Shown here in pieces: positions 19,727 to 29,697 of a DNA stretch of 64,000 nt; within the stretch, counting starts at the first letter, position 1, and each line of letters begins with the position of its first letter. The notes under the pieces are model-generated. The model was not told the origin of the DNA. It made no database searches and saw nothing but the letters and a program-made list of their open reading frames with translations. The stretch lies in the NCBI RefSeq assembly GCF_028618555.1, contig NZ_JAQITD010000008.1, forward strand, positions 28,596 to 92,595. Reading direction: 5' to 3'. Source of the stretch: Bartonella sp. CM31XJBT (GTDB lineage: Bacteria > Pseudomonadota > Alphaproteobacteria > Rhizobiales > Rhizobiaceae). The position numbers and the translations under genes were made by a program.

Positions 19727-20762
19727 TTGGTTTTAACGAACATATTTACTTAAATCTTTATAGAGAAAGCTTTATCAATAAAATTGTACCAAACCATAGA
19801 GCAAATTTGAATAAACCGTGAGATTATTTTCGTTTATGAAGTAAATGGATGATACTTCCTTTTTCAGGGAGGTTTGCTCTCAAAATCGCTCTTCTATTTT
19901 TACTTATGTGTTTTATACAAGCAGGAAAACTTCATTGTTGGTGGCAAAGCATTTTTGAGTATTTGTGTTTGAAGGAGAAAGTGAGACGATAAAAAACGCT
20001 CAAGAAACGGATTTCTAGAGCGAAGTTGAAAAAGTGAAAAATGAACAGCCCCCAAAATGGGATAACGTTTGATATAACTGATAGAATATTTTACAATGCC
20101 TTAAAAGAATTCCTAGCAAAAGTTTTCTTCATCAGAATTTTATCTTCAGGATTGGATCACGTTTTTTACTTCTTTAAAAGTGATCAATCTGTTGCATTCC
20201 TTGAAAAGCTTTCATAATTATCTGCTTCTAAATTCAGATTTCTAAAAGATGGATGGATTTCAAGTAGACTCTACACGAAGAAATCTTCGTAAAAATGATT
20301 TGCCTTGTTGATTGTTTTCTATGTACCGTAAAACGTTTCTATTTAAGCATTCGATGGGGGAACAATAATCAACATACAAATAGGTAAAAAGAGCTCATAC
20401 TTTTTTGTTATGGCTTTGTGGTTCAATGATCGTGAGACTTAAGTATTATAATGCTCATAGGCTTTCTATAGGGCTAGGGGCGATGCTTATTGCAATGTAA
20501 CTATTTGAAATTAGTTGGACAAAAGCATTAATGCGTCTTCTGATTTCGTCATTTGTGTTTAGTTTGGGCTCTTTCCTTCTCATTGTATTTTATGAAAACT
20601 CATATGATAGCTATTGTGAGCTCTTCTTTGCGTTATTTTACTCAGAGTGTTCACTTTGAAAGCAAGTCAGTGATAGTGAGGCTGTATTCTCATACAGTGT
20701 GAAAATTCAACCCTCATTTGGGGGGATGATATTAACAGATAAGATATTTAAAGAGGGATAAA
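19727..20762. other. 1.0 kb gap without a recognised gene
   Basis: AT-rich sequence with stops in all frames. I see no RNA gene or clear remnant. A GGGATAAAATG context at its right end introduces the broken eexN copy. Confidence 0.5.
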
Positions 20763-21006
20763 ATGAAAAAAAATTATTTTATTATGCACGGCTCTATTAT
20801 TCGTCGTGGGGTGTGAAAAAAACTATAGCGTAGAAGATTTTAAAAAAGATGCAAAATTAAAAGAAGAATGGGGAATGAAGTGTTTTTTTTCAGGACAAGC
20901 TGTTAAGGAATCTAAAAACTGTCAAAATGTCTTACAAGCAGATACTGAAATGTTTTTCTCGCCAAAGCTTGATGTTACAGACAGTGGTCATGCATCTCAA
21001 CAGTAA
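20763..21006 (+). pseudogene. EexN-family lipoprotein gene with a one-base frameshift in an A8 tract
   Basis: ATG at 20763 is followed by eight A residues and the frame stops after 17 codons. If the tract had seven A residues the product would read MKKIILLCTALLFVVGC and continue into CEKNYSVEDFKKDAK and NCQNVLQAD, a full lipoprotein like the three at 30.8-31.8 kb. The downstream part is open from 20806. This is either a pseudogene, an on/off slippage site, or a sequencing indel. Confidence 0.8.
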
Positions 21007-21149
21007 AGTGTGATATAAAAATTCTAAAATAAAGAAGTTACGGCTCAACGAATGCTCGCTTCTTCAATTGTTATAGCGGAATTTTTTATCATTTTTCATC
21101 TTTCAGATGAGCTCCCTAAATCATATTCGCAATCCTATTGTTTGTTTCA

Positions 21150-21560
21150 ACTTTATCAGATTGAGGATTATGATCATGAGAGAACTAGATACATTGTCTT
21201 ATAGAAATATCTCTCAAGGTATCCAAGCCTATTTTGCGACGCTGTTCGTAAAGGGGTATAAGGGTAAATCCATTGAGCCCCCCATCTTTACGCTTCATAA
21301 CGGAGTAAGCCTTGCAACATGACACAGTTTGTCAGCTTGTGGGTGTTGCTTACAGCTCTTGGTACTTGAGACGGTTCATTAGAGGCATTTTTAATTCTTA
21401 CTTAATAGTTTTTATCCATACGCCTCTTCCCACTTGTAACCTGCAAGAGATATAGTTTTGGTTGATTCAACATGGAACAGATTTGAAATGAAAGAATCTT
21501 ACGATATTCTGGATTCTCATTTAACATGTACAATAATGAATACTCATTATAAATCAACAT
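21150..21560 (-). pseudogene. Decayed tyrosine-recombinase (integrase) N-terminal fragment
   Basis: The minus strand matches the relic at 51030-51700: the segment for KRKDGGAQWLYRY followed by the motif for ALRDVSLKQARE is recognisable though full of stops and indels. The upstream flank (tgcaag...gattcaacatgga) is also shared. Confidence 0.6.
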
Positions 21561-21825
21561 GTTGCCTTATGATGGAGTTGCTGTAGCATTGAGATTTTAA
21601 AGGAAAAATATGCCTTTAAAACTTTATAACAGATACTAAGTCTTTATAGCAGGTATATTAATGCACATCATCTAAAATAAAGAGAGCGTCCATAGCGAAA
21701 AGGTAGCTCCTTTAAATACGGATAAATGCTTATTCTGTTGTGCTGTAAAACGCTATCGTTTGCGGGTGTGGTGATATAAGACATAAGACTTTATACATGG
21801 GGTGTTTTGATGAGAGAGTGTGATG
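21333..21825. repeat. Segmental duplication, copy A (with 37204-37680)
   Basis: About 480 bases align almost colinearly with 37204-37680, including tgatggagttgctgtagcat and the gttgtgctgtaaaa motif. It extends past the integrase fossil into otherwise unique sequence. Confidence 0.75.
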
Positions 21826-22020
21826 AATATTCAAGGGAGGGCTTGCTTGTATAATTTTGTGAAAGGAACCATATGAAATGGGAATCTGAGAAGGAGCTAT
21901 TTTTGAGAAGGCGGATTATTCATCAACCGGTTTAAGGAGGGGGGCATCTTGGCGTGTGGGGAGAAAGCTAAGAATAGGGCGTGTAGCACCCTATAGCTAT
22001 GCTTTTAAAGCGTTTTAATT

Positions 22021-22375
22021 TTAATCACAAATTAAGTTTAAAATCGCTTTCTGTTTGACAGATGTGAGGACTCTAAAACTTTTTAAAAGCAAATATTCCT
22101 CTTTGCTCGAGGCGATTTCATCATAATGGTACGGGGTGTTGTCTTTTTTGATGATATCAGTGTAAAAAAAAGGCAAGTGGAACATTCAAAATATCGGAAA
22201 TTTCCTTTAAACGTCCTGCGCTCACGCGATTTAAGCCTTTTTCATATTTCTGGATTTGTTGGAAAGTGACACCTAAATAATGCCCTAATGTTTTTTGAGA
22301 CATTTTTAGCATTTTTCGCCTAAAGCGAATCTTTTTGCCTACAAAAAGATCAATATTAAGATTTGGAGCTTGCAT
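22021..22375 (-). pseudogene. XRE-family regulator frameshifted in an A8/T8 tract
   Basis: From ATG 22375, preceded by GGTGGGGG, the frame encodes an HTH_3/Cro-CI domain (KIRFRRKMLKMSQKTLG, GVTFQQIQKYEKG, RVSAGRLKEISDIL) and stops at 22157 after PLAFFLH. Removing one T from the eight-T run (22164-22171 on the plus strand) would continue the frame as FFYTDIIKKDN, then EEYLLLKSFRVL and KQKAILNLICD, to a stop at 22021, the usual C-terminus of this family. The 118-codon gene is therefore intact except for one base. The truncated form keeps its DNA-binding domain. Confidence 0.8.
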
Positions 22376-22489
22376 TTTTCCCCCACCGGTTGCGAGCGCC
22401 CTCGCATGAGTATTCCGGGAGTTAAAAGTACTCAACTCAAATCAGCATTTTGCTTTTAGTGCTGAGAAGAACTTGGACATAGCAAAATC

Positions 22490-22520
22490 TCCCGGAATTC
22501 CGGGATACCCGCAAAGCGGG
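22490..22520. promoter_or_regulatory. Palindromes upstream of the XRE gene
   Basis: TCCCGGAATTCCGGGA (22490-22505) is a perfect 16-base palindrome, followed directly by CCCGC-AAA-GCGGG (22508-22520). A related half-site ATTCCGGGAG lies at about 22412. They lie just upstream of the regulator and may be its operators. They have no T run, so a terminator is less likely. Confidence 0.5.
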
Positions 22521-23556
22521 GTCAATTCATGTTTGAGTTTTCAGGCTTTTAATCCCTATTGGTCGTTGCGTATGCGACCAAGACACTTTCTGACTCATAA
22601 AGTAATTTTAGGAGATTGGCAATAAAAATAGTTTTTCTTGAGACGGACAAGATTTTTCCAAATGAGAGGTTGTTTGCCTTTCAAACTTTTAAGGTTTGCT
22701 TACTAAACGCATGACATCAGATATGCATTTTACGAAGGTAAACCTTGGTTTTTAAGCTCAAGGCACCGCTTACGGTGTTGCTCTTAACCAATACCAAAAT
22801 GGCTTGTTTTGATGCGTCTGAGATATCATGATGATAGGGGAAAGCTTTTATGAGTAAAGAGCCCTCATGCAAAATAAACTCAAAACATTATAGATCTGAT
22901 TGTTGTATATTCACACATTTTTTTAAGAAGATATTTCTCAATGTTAGCGCCTATTTTACAATGGTGCTTCGTAAAGTGTGTAGTGTAAAAGCCTCTATGA
23001 ATGGGATAAAAGCTATATTGAAAAAAAGATGCTCGGACGGCATATACTCTCGGCCAGTTCAAAATATTACGACAGTTTTTGCCTTTGAAAGGGAGCATAA
23101 GAGCTATTTTTTCTTTCTTCACGTGTTTTTATCTGTAGGCTCTCCGCTTATAATGTGCAAGTCAATAGTTTTGATTGATTCAATATAAACAGATTTGAAA
23201 TGAGAAAATATATTGGGCTTTCTCATGATGCATGTTTTTAAGAGGGGGATACGTTTATTTTCTCAGTGAAGAATTTGAGTATTTTAGATAAAAAACTCTA
23301 CCAACGTCGTTGTTGTTAGAATTAAAATTTTTATGAGAAAAATGAGCATTGGGGAATGATAAGCTTTTGCTATCAAGCATTTTAGAATTTTGCACAACTT
23401 AATGATAACTTAGTTATTTTATCATTTCTTATGATCTCTATAGACGATAAAAAGTTGGGATATGGTTTGAGAAAGCAGATGACACAAGTATTATCTTTCG
23501 GTAAGTAATTTTGAAGTAAAAGACAGCTTTAAATGACAAATAGAGATAGGTGCACC
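22521..23556. other. 1.0 kb gap with an integrase relic
   Basis: Holds the fossil at about 22900-23250. The 112-codon plus-strand frame at 22850-23188 and the 80-codon minus frame fall on the fossil and are not genes. Sequence from 23250 to 23556 is AT-rich and should contain the promoter of the HAD-ribF pair. Confidence 0.5.
22900..23250 (-). pseudogene. Decayed integrase fragment
   Basis: The minus strand carries the same order of blocks as the 51 kb relic, including the ttgattcaat...aacagatttgaaatgaga flank. It is heavily mutated. Confidence 0.5.
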
Positions 23557-24402
23557 ATGAATGAAGTTACCCATATTGAGACTATTATAGCGCATTATGA
23601 TGCTGTTTTTTGTGATGTGTGGGGTGTTGTGCATAACGGTGTACATGCATTTGAACCAGCGTTGAAGGCGTTGTATAAAATCCGACAAATGGGAAAAACT
23701 GTCATTTTATTGACCAATTCTCCTCGGCTACGGGAAGATGTTGCTGCTCAATTACAAAGTATGAATGTTCATAGCGACTATTATGATGCCATTATCACTT
23801 CAGGGGATGTAACGCGCGATCTTATTCTGACTGCTCCGCGTAAAGTTTTTTTCATTGGTCCACAGCATGATTTGGTGCTGTTTGAAGGGTTAGAGTGTGA
23901 ATTTGTTGAAGAATGGGAGGCTTCTGTTGTCGTCTGTAGCGGTTTTCTTGAGGATTTTGACGAAGAACCCTCTGCTTATGAGGAGATGTTTCGTCGCATG
24001 CGGTCGCGGAATTTACCTTTTATTTGTGCGAACCCAGATGTGATTGTCCATTATGGAAATAAAGAATTTTGGTGCGCTGGTGCATTGGCTCGTCTTTATC
24101 AACAATTAGGGGGGGAGGTGCGCATTGCTGGAAAACCTCACGCGCCTATTTATGAATGTGCCTTTGAAAAACTTCAAAAAGTACGGGGAACAGTAGAAAA
24201 AAGTCAAGTTTTAGCTATTGGTGATGGTCTTTTAACGGATATTAAGGGGGCGGCTCATTTTGGTCTTGATGCCCTTTATATTATGGGGGGGATTCATCAT
24301 TATGATTATACGCAAAATGGTGTGGTTGATAAGCAAGCTTTGCATTCTTTTCTTGAACGTCATGGTTATAAACCACAAGCAATCATGTGGGCACTTCAGT
24401 AA
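23557..24402 (+). CDS. HAD superfamily class IIA hydrolase (TIGR01459-like)
   Basis: 281 residues from ATG 23557, chosen because AGGTG lies just upstream; an in-frame ATG 24 bases earlier has no ribosome-binding site. HAD motif I is FCDVWGVVHNG, motif II is VILLTNSP, and the C-terminal motif IV region is AIGDGLLTDIKGA. The family is the NagD/p-nitrophenyl phosphatase-like group found upstream of ribF in Rhizobiales. Its stop overlaps the ribF start (TAATG), so the two are co-translated and it may act on a flavin-pathway phosphate, which is inference. Confidence 0.88.
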   Translation: MNEVTHIETIIAHYDAVFCDVWGVVHNGVHAFEPALKALYKIRQMGKTVILLTNSPRLREDVAAQLQSMNVHSDYYDAIITSGDVTRDLILTAPRKVFFIGPQHDLVLFEGLECEFVEEWEASVVVCSGFLEDFDEEPSAYEEMFRRMRSRNLPFICANPDVIVHYGNKEFWCAGALARLYQQLGGEVRIAGKPHAPIYECAFEKLQKVRGTVEKSQVLAIGDGLLTDIKGAAHFGLDALYIMGGIHHYDYTQNGVVDKQALHSFLERHGYKPQAIMWALQ

Positions 24403-25403
24403 TGACTAATTTTTTGCGTCTTCAGGGAATTCATATGTTTCCCTCGGCTTGGCGGGGAGCAGTGTTGGCACTTGGAAATTTTGATGGTGTTCATTGCGGA
24501 CATCAGGTGGTGTTGCAAAAAGCGCTTGATTTCGCCCGTATAAAAAAGAAACCAGCAGTTGTTTTAACCTTTGAACCCCATCCAAGAAGTTTTTTTCAAC
24601 ATTCAGCTCCTGTCTATCGTTTGACAGAGGCAGCTGAAAAAGCTGAAATTTTTAAAACCCTTGGCTTTGACTGCGTGATTGAACAGCCGTTTGATGCACA
24701 GTTTGCCGCTCTTTCAGCGGACGAATTTATCAAGTCGTTTTTAAAGGAAGTTTTTGATGTTTCAGTTGTGGTGACAGGCGAAAATTTTCAATTTGGTCAT
24801 CAGAAAAGCGGAAATGTACATCTTCTTTGCCAAAGGGGAGAGAAATATGGATTTGAGGTTGTGCAAGTTTCTTGCGTTTCTCGTTCTCAAGATTCACAAC
24901 CTTTGATCATTTCTTCTAGTTTTATTCGGCAACTTCTCTCACAAGGGGAAGTGGACAAAGCAGCCCATTTATTAGGGTATCACTATCGGATACGCTCCAA
25001 TATTATTCAAGGTGAAAAACTTGGACGTCTTTTGGGATTTCCTACCGCTAATCAAATGTTGCCTCCCCAAGTTCGTTTGGCTCATGGTGTTTATGCGGTA
25101 CGTTTGCGTCGTGCGAACGGTGTTTTGTATGATGGTGTTGCAAGCTTTGGTTGTCGTCCAACGGTTGTTAAAGATGGTGCTCCCCTTTTGGAAACCTATT
25201 TGTTTGACTTTAACGACGACCTTTATGGGGAAAGCTGTACCGTTTCTTTTTTCCAGTTTTTGCGAGGACAAGAAAAATTTGATGGGCTTGAACCTTTGAT
25301 TGCGCAAATGCATCGTGATGAAAAAAAAGCAAAAGAAATTTTAAAGACAGTACAACCATTATCAACGTTGGATAGGCTGCTTACTTTTAAAAATATGTCC
25401 TAA
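24402..25403 (+). CDS. ribF: Bifunctional riboflavin kinase / FAD synthetase
   Basis: 333 residues from ATG 24402. The N-terminal FMN adenylyltransferase domain has LGNFDGVHCGHQ and the C-terminal riboflavin kinase domain has GRLLGFPTAN. The enzyme makes FMN from riboflavin and then FAD. In many Rhizobiales ileS follows ribF; here it does not, and a strong terminator follows instead. Confidence 0.96.
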   Translation: MTNFLRLQGIHMFPSAWRGAVLALGNFDGVHCGHQVVLQKALDFARIKKKPAVVLTFEPHPRSFFQHSAPVYRLTEAAEKAEIFKTLGFDCVIEQPFDAQFAALSADEFIKSFLKEVFDVSVVVTGENFQFGHQKSGNVHLLCQRGEKYGFEVVQVSCVSRSQDSQPLIISSSFIRQLLSQGEVDKAAHLLGYHYRIRSNIIQGEKLGRLLGFPTANQMLPPQVRLAHGVYAVRLRRANGVLYDGVASFGCRPTVVKDGAPLLETYLFDFNDDLYGESCTVSFFQFLRGQEKFDGLEPLIAQMHRDEKKAKEILKTVQPLSTLDRLLTFKNMS

Positions 25404-25461
25404 ACTGATCTGAAAAAGAGAGAAGAGCTGTAAAAATAGCACTTAAAGTGATTATAATCAC

Positions 25462-25502
25462 AAACATATATTCCAAAACATCGTGGAATATATGTTTTTT
25501 CC
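25462..25502 (+). terminator. Rho-independent terminator of the HAD-ribF operon
   Basis: AAACATATATTCCA (25462-25475) pairs perfectly with TGGAATATATGTTT (25484-25497) and is followed by further T residues. It begins 59 bases after the ribF stop. Confidence 0.85.
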
Positions 25503-27517
25503 GTTGTTGAGAGGGAGAATCGAATATCTGAAGATCTGATTTTGGCATCATTTTTTTCAAAGTTAACTTTATGGTTTTTGTTGTCATTCAAAACTTTACT
25601 GCTTGTTTCTTTCTGATACGTTAAAACTCATCATAAAAGATGCAGTAAAGAATAAGCAACCAGCCTATTTAGCAATAATAGACGTGAAGAAGGAGAAAGG
25701 CTGTTTTTAAAACTTCTTGCGATTTTAAGCTTATAGTTTGATAAAATTTAATTGATGACTTTTTTTATTTTAAAAGTTTATTGTTTCTTTTTTCTAATTT
25801 GGCTTATTATGTCATTTATGCCGTATCATCGTTTATGATGAGAGTTGGTTCGTGTAACCTTACGCATGTGATATTTTGTATTATGTAATGAATATTTTTA
25901 CAAAAGTTTTGTTTGTCGAGTCTTGTGAAGAAGATTTAGTGCTCAGCAGCAGTTTTCGTGCTAACCAATCACGTAAACGAGAATGAAGCTGCTGGAAAAT
26001 GCTTTAAGTTTCGTTTCTCTTGTATATTGTGATGGGGAATGCATATTAAGGAGACTGCGATTGATTGTAGATAAAAGAAATCATTGCGAGAAAGCAGGTG
26101 TATTTGTTTCAAAATTTCTAATGCTTTTGATGGATAAAGGCACAATTTTGTTGTCGTAACACGTCAATCTTTCAGATTTTCAAGTTAAAAACTATCCATA
26201 TATTTCCTTTGTCTTTCACAAATGTAACGCCTATAATGAAAAGGAAAGACAGTCTTGTAAGGATATGAAAACACAAAGCCAATAATGTTTTGTTGTTTTT
26301 TGATAGAAATATTGGATAAAAGTTAGAACATCTTTCCAATCTATGTTCGGTCTATTCGTGACTTTATCGTGTTGTTTTTCTTATAAAACTTTTTCTTTAG
26401 CGATCCCCAACGCGAGCAGTATGTTTGAGACAAAGATTAAAGCGCTTTAGTGCTCTCCCTGCTGTTACAGCTTTTGTATGCTAGATGAGGATAGCCCTAT
26501 TGCATTATCCATTTGCGTAATCTCTGAAACCGGTTTACAGCCTTATTGGGAAAAAATATGAAGTTATAAAGGGGAAAATCAGTCCAGATGACAGTCTTTT
26601 TTAAATTCGGCTTTGCTACTTTCAAAAGGGTCCAGAGCAATATCTCTTAAATCATGAAAATAACAGCTTCAGGCTTTTGTTGTTCTTTGAATAGGATATC
26701 ACGCCCCACAGGTAAAATAAAATACTGGAATATCCTTGTTTTGCTAATTTATGCGCTTCTTTTGAAGAAATATCTCTCAACGCTTCCCATATTCATTTTC
26801 ATGATGGCTCTCATGAATGGTATCGTGCAAGCTTCGTTGAGCGCTATCATCTTTATGCCTAATAAAAGAGCAATCCGACACCATCCGTTATATTGACAAG
26901 CCTTCAGTTTTGTACAGTCTTGGCTATTTGAGAGCGTTTATGAGAGTTTGTTCTTAACTCGTTTTATTTCACACGAATACTTCCTGCTTGTGACATGCAA
27001 GAAACACGCTTTTGATTGCTTCACTATAAATAGACTTGAGAGAATCTTACGGTATTAGGATTTATCATTCAACGTGCAAAATAATTAATTGTTATAAATC
27101 AATATGTTGTAGTTAATCATAGATTATGGCTTACGGCTTTTTTTATAAAATACTCTGCACGCCTTTTATTCGGAATATGGGGTTTTCTTAGTGGTTTTAC
27201 TGTCGTTTTAGGTGTCTGTGGCGTACGAATGAGCTCGTATTGGTAAAGGAAGAGAAAAAGAAGGTGGAGCAGTGATAAAAAGTGAGGTGAAAATAATTTT
27301 CTTTGATCATCATATGAATTTTCACGCATTTTTATGGCGTCGGGTGTGCATGCTTGTTGTATATTGAGGAGCAAAGCTTGCTTGTAGAGTTTTATGAAGT
27401 GGCAAGCCAAGGGAAAGGCGCAAGACAAAGATTATTGACAGATTGTTTTTTACAAATCGATGTGTATTTAAGAATTTTCGTCTTTTAAGGCGAGGAGGAA
27501 GTGTGCGAACCCTCTGT
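25503..27517. other. 2.0 kb gap, no intact gene
   Basis: AT-rich decayed sequence. The only recognisable content is the integrase fossil at about 26740-27060. A 103-codon minus-strand frame at 27117-27428 has no recognisable features, overlaps a motif repeated in other spacers and is not called. Confidence 0.5.
26740..27060 (-). pseudogene. Decayed integrase fragment
   Basis: On the minus strand the block GAGAGATATTTCTTC corresponds to the DVSLKQ codons of the 51 kb relic, and the flank with tgcaagaaacacgcttttgatt is shared with the other copies. Confidence 0.5.
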
Positions 27518-27847
27518 TTAAAGACGCGCTAAACGATAAAGATGCAGCGAGCGTGCTCCGTGATGGCAATAGGCAAGAAGAGGCAGAGAGGCTGTTTTTA
27601 AAATTGTTTGCATGGCTTCAACAGCTGACTTTTCTATAGTTGGAGGAGAAATGGGAATGTGATAGGCTTTTATGCCATATTCATTTGCGACCGTTTTAAT
27701 GCTAGAAAAGTCAGGTTGATGGAGCTCTTCGTGATCGGGGCGGTTACAGATAATTGTTTTAAAACCAGCTTGTGCCAATGTTTTGATATTTTCTATGCTA
27801 AGTTGGGCGCTGATAAAAATATCAGGTTCAATTTGTTGTAAATTCAT
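27518..27847 (-). CDS. DUF442 / TIGR01244-type phosphatase-like protein
   Basis: 109 residues, close to the usual length of the stand-alone domain. The N-terminus fits the family (PDIFISAQLSIENI, FKTIICNRPDHEE) and the active-site loop is AYCHHGARS, with cysteine, glycine and arginine in the family's CxxGxR spacing. The domain also occurs fused to beta-lactamase-like sulfur dioxygenases (Blh). Function is unproven; dual-specificity phosphatase or sulfur-transfer roles have been proposed. GGGAA precedes the ATG. It stands alone. Confidence 0.8.
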   Translation of the reverse strand: MNLQQIEPDIFISAQLSIENIKTLAQAGFKTIICNRPDHEELHQPDFSSIKTVANEYGIKAYHIPISPPTIEKSAVEAMQTILKTASLPLLAYCHHGARSLHLYRLARL

Positions 27848-28802
27848 TTTTGTTTATTCCCAATTGCATGATCTTCACGATACCCTCTGGTCTGGTATAT
27901 AGAAAGAACATAATGAAGGTAAGTTTTTCAGTGGCATCTTAACAAAAATATTCTTTTTGTCGAGAAAATCTATTTGGGAAAAATGAGCTATAAGATGCAA
28001 AATATCTCACTCCGCAACATGTTCGTTATGCGATTTATGAAAGACGGATGTTTGGTCTTTATGGATAATCTATAGTGTTTACTAAACATAGACATTTCAT
28101 TGTGTTGCTTGTTTACGCGCTTGCTAGAGGCACCCTTATTTCTCTTAAGCCCATTTTACTCTGTCGAGCGTCAAAGAGTATAAAATTCATGGATCACCAC
28201 CCTTTTTACGCTTATGAAGAAGGAAGTCGGCACCTATTATATTTGCCAGCCCCCAATATTGTAATAGTTCTTGGTACTGGAGATTCTGCATAAGAAGCAT
28301 TTTAAATCCTTTTTTGTACAGTTCTTGCCCACACGCCAGCCCTGCTTGTACGTACAAGAGATATGATTTTGATTAATTTAATATAAGAGGCATGAAATGA
28401 GAGAATCTTCCTGATTTCGGCTCTCTCATTCAACGTGCAAAACAATGAATTCTCCTTATAGTTTGTTGTATATTCAGAGTGGAGCTTGCTTGTAGAGTTG
28501 TATTAAGTGGATAGCATGAAGGGAGAAGCCCAAAAGGCCGGCGCAAAATAAGAAGCTGGATCATTTACAGCGCATTGTTTACAGATCGACATGGATTTAA
28601 GAATCTTCGTTTTAGGGAGGGGGAAGAAGAGCATGCCTCTTTTAAATTTATTTTGTTCTTTTCAAGAATATCATCTTCATAATGTTTTTGCTCATGCTAA
28701 AAGAATATTATAAAAAATTGCGGGCTATTGTTATTTATCCTAAAAATAGGAGAAATGGTTATTTTGCACGTATTGGATGCTTGTTTCTTTTATTACTTTC
28801 TG
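27848..28802. other. 0.95 kb gap with an integrase relic
   Basis: Contains the fossil at about 28080-28450 and, at 28500-28630, a second short repeated motif (agaagctggatcatttacag...agattgtttacagatcgac) also seen near 27400, 32870, 33620 and 36220. Confidence 0.5.
28080..28450 (-). pseudogene. Decayed integrase fragment
   Basis: The minus strand matches the 51 kb relic from the tgcacg...ggctggcgtgtggg leader through the GGxxLLLHKRK codons. The copy ends before the recombinase catalytic region. Confidence 0.6.
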
Positions 28803-28823
28803 TATAATCGTAAAAACGATAAT
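28781..28823 (+). promoter_or_regulatory. parA promoter with overlapping inverted repeat
   Basis: TTGTTT (28781-28786) and a perfect TATAAT (28803-28808) are 16 bases apart. ATAATCG-TAAAAA-CGATAAT-like inverted repeats (28804-28823) overlap the -10 box and could bind the RHH protein encoded downstream. Confidence 0.55.
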
Positions 28824-28840
28824 GCTGAAAGGCGTAATAA

Positions 28841-29470
28841 ATGATTATTGGACTTTTGAATCAAAAGGGAGGTGTCGGAAAAACGACGTTGAGTGTTAAT
28901 CTTGCGGCCAGTTTTGCCCGTACCGGTGCACGGGTATTGCTTATTGATGTTGATCCACAGGGAAGCGCATTGGATTGGGCTGCTGCGCGTGAAGATGCAC
29001 CTTTGTTTTCGGTTATTGGTTTACCGCGTGCAACGGTTCACAAAGAGATTACACAGATTGGTCATGGTTATGATCATATTATTATCGATGGTCCTCCGCG
29101 TGTAACTGATCTTGCTCGTAGTGCTCTTATGGCTTCGGATTTGGTGCTTATACCTGTTTTGCCTAGTCCCTATGATATTTGGGCAGCGGATGGAATTGTA
29201 AAGCTGATTGACGAAGCACGTGTTTATAAAGAAAATCTCAAATCTGCTTTTGTTATTAATCGTAAAATAGTCAATACAGCGATAGGGCGTGATGTGAACG
29301 AAGCTCTTGGCATATACCCTGTGCATGTTCTTTCTTCTAGCGTTGCGCAGCGCGTGATTTTTGCAGAAGCAGCAGCACAGGGGAAGGCGGTTTATGAAGT
29401 TGATAAGCAAGGACCAGCAGCAGCAGAGATTGAAGCGGTTGCAGCCGAAATCAAGGAGTTAGCGCGATGA
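28841..29470 (+). CDS. parA: Plasmid-type ParA partition ATPase
   Basis: 209 residues, the small ParA class without an N-terminal HTH. The deviant Walker A is QKGGVGKTT at the N-terminus, the A' motif is DVDPQGSALDW, and Walker B is HIIIDGPPR. It would segregate DNA by nucleoid-bound ATP cycling together with a small centromere-binding partner. The GAAAGG ribosome-binding site is 8 bases upstream. The next gene overlaps its stop by ATGA. Such pairs are typical of plasmids, so on a chromosome this is a relic or has been re-used. Confidence 0.93.
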   Translation: MIIGLLNQKGGVGKTTLSVNLAASFARTGARVLLIDVDPQGSALDWAAAREDAPLFSVIGLPRATVHKEITQIGHGYDHIIIDGPPRVTDLARSALMASDLVLIPVLPSPYDIWAADGIVKLIDEARVYKENLKSAFVINRKIVNTAIGRDVNEALGIYPVHVLSSSVAQRVIFAEAAAQGKAVYEVDKQGPAAAEIEAVAAEIKELAR

Positions 29471-29697
29471 ATAAAAAAATTAAAATTGGCACAAAACCAA
29501 CGAATAAATCAATTCCTTTAACAGCGGATGCATGGGTAGGAAGCCACAAAGGGAGCATGAGTGGAGGTATGAAGCGCCTCACGATTGATATACCAGAAAG
29601 TTTGCATCGATTGATTAAGGTCAGTTGTGCAAGTCGTGGAACTAAAATAGCTGATGAGGTCCGCGAATTGCTTTCACAAAAATACGGAAAAGTGTAA
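29467..29697 (+). CDS. Ribbon-helix-helix partner of ParA
   Basis: 76 residues. A flexible basic N-terminus is followed by KRLTIDIPESLHRLIK and SCASRGTKIADEVRELL, a ribbon-helix-helix fold like the small ParA partners (ParG-like). It is translationally coupled to parA. It probably binds the parA promoter and a centromere-like site, but no tandem iterons are visible nearby. Confidence 0.8.
   Translation: MNKKIKIGTKPTNKSIPLTADAWVGSHKGSMSGGMKRLTIDIPESLHRLIKVSCASRGTKIADEVRELLSQKYGKV

Larger units (their letters stand above)
21007..22020. other. 1.0 kb gap holding an integrase relic and a duplicated segment
   Basis: It contains the minus-strand integrase fossil at about 21150-21560 and most of a segment repeated at about 37204-37680. 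No intact gene is present. Confidence 0.6.

Noticed and set aside
22490..22520. Palindromes as a transcription terminator
   Set aside because: No T run follows on either strand, so an operator role is more likely.
25387..25591. Two overlapping minus-strand frames of 63-66 codons after ribF, one with a transmembrane-like stretch
   Set aside because: The ribF terminator hairpin with its perfect 14-bp stem lies inside them, and no ribosome-binding site is visible. The apparent coding is probably the hairpin.
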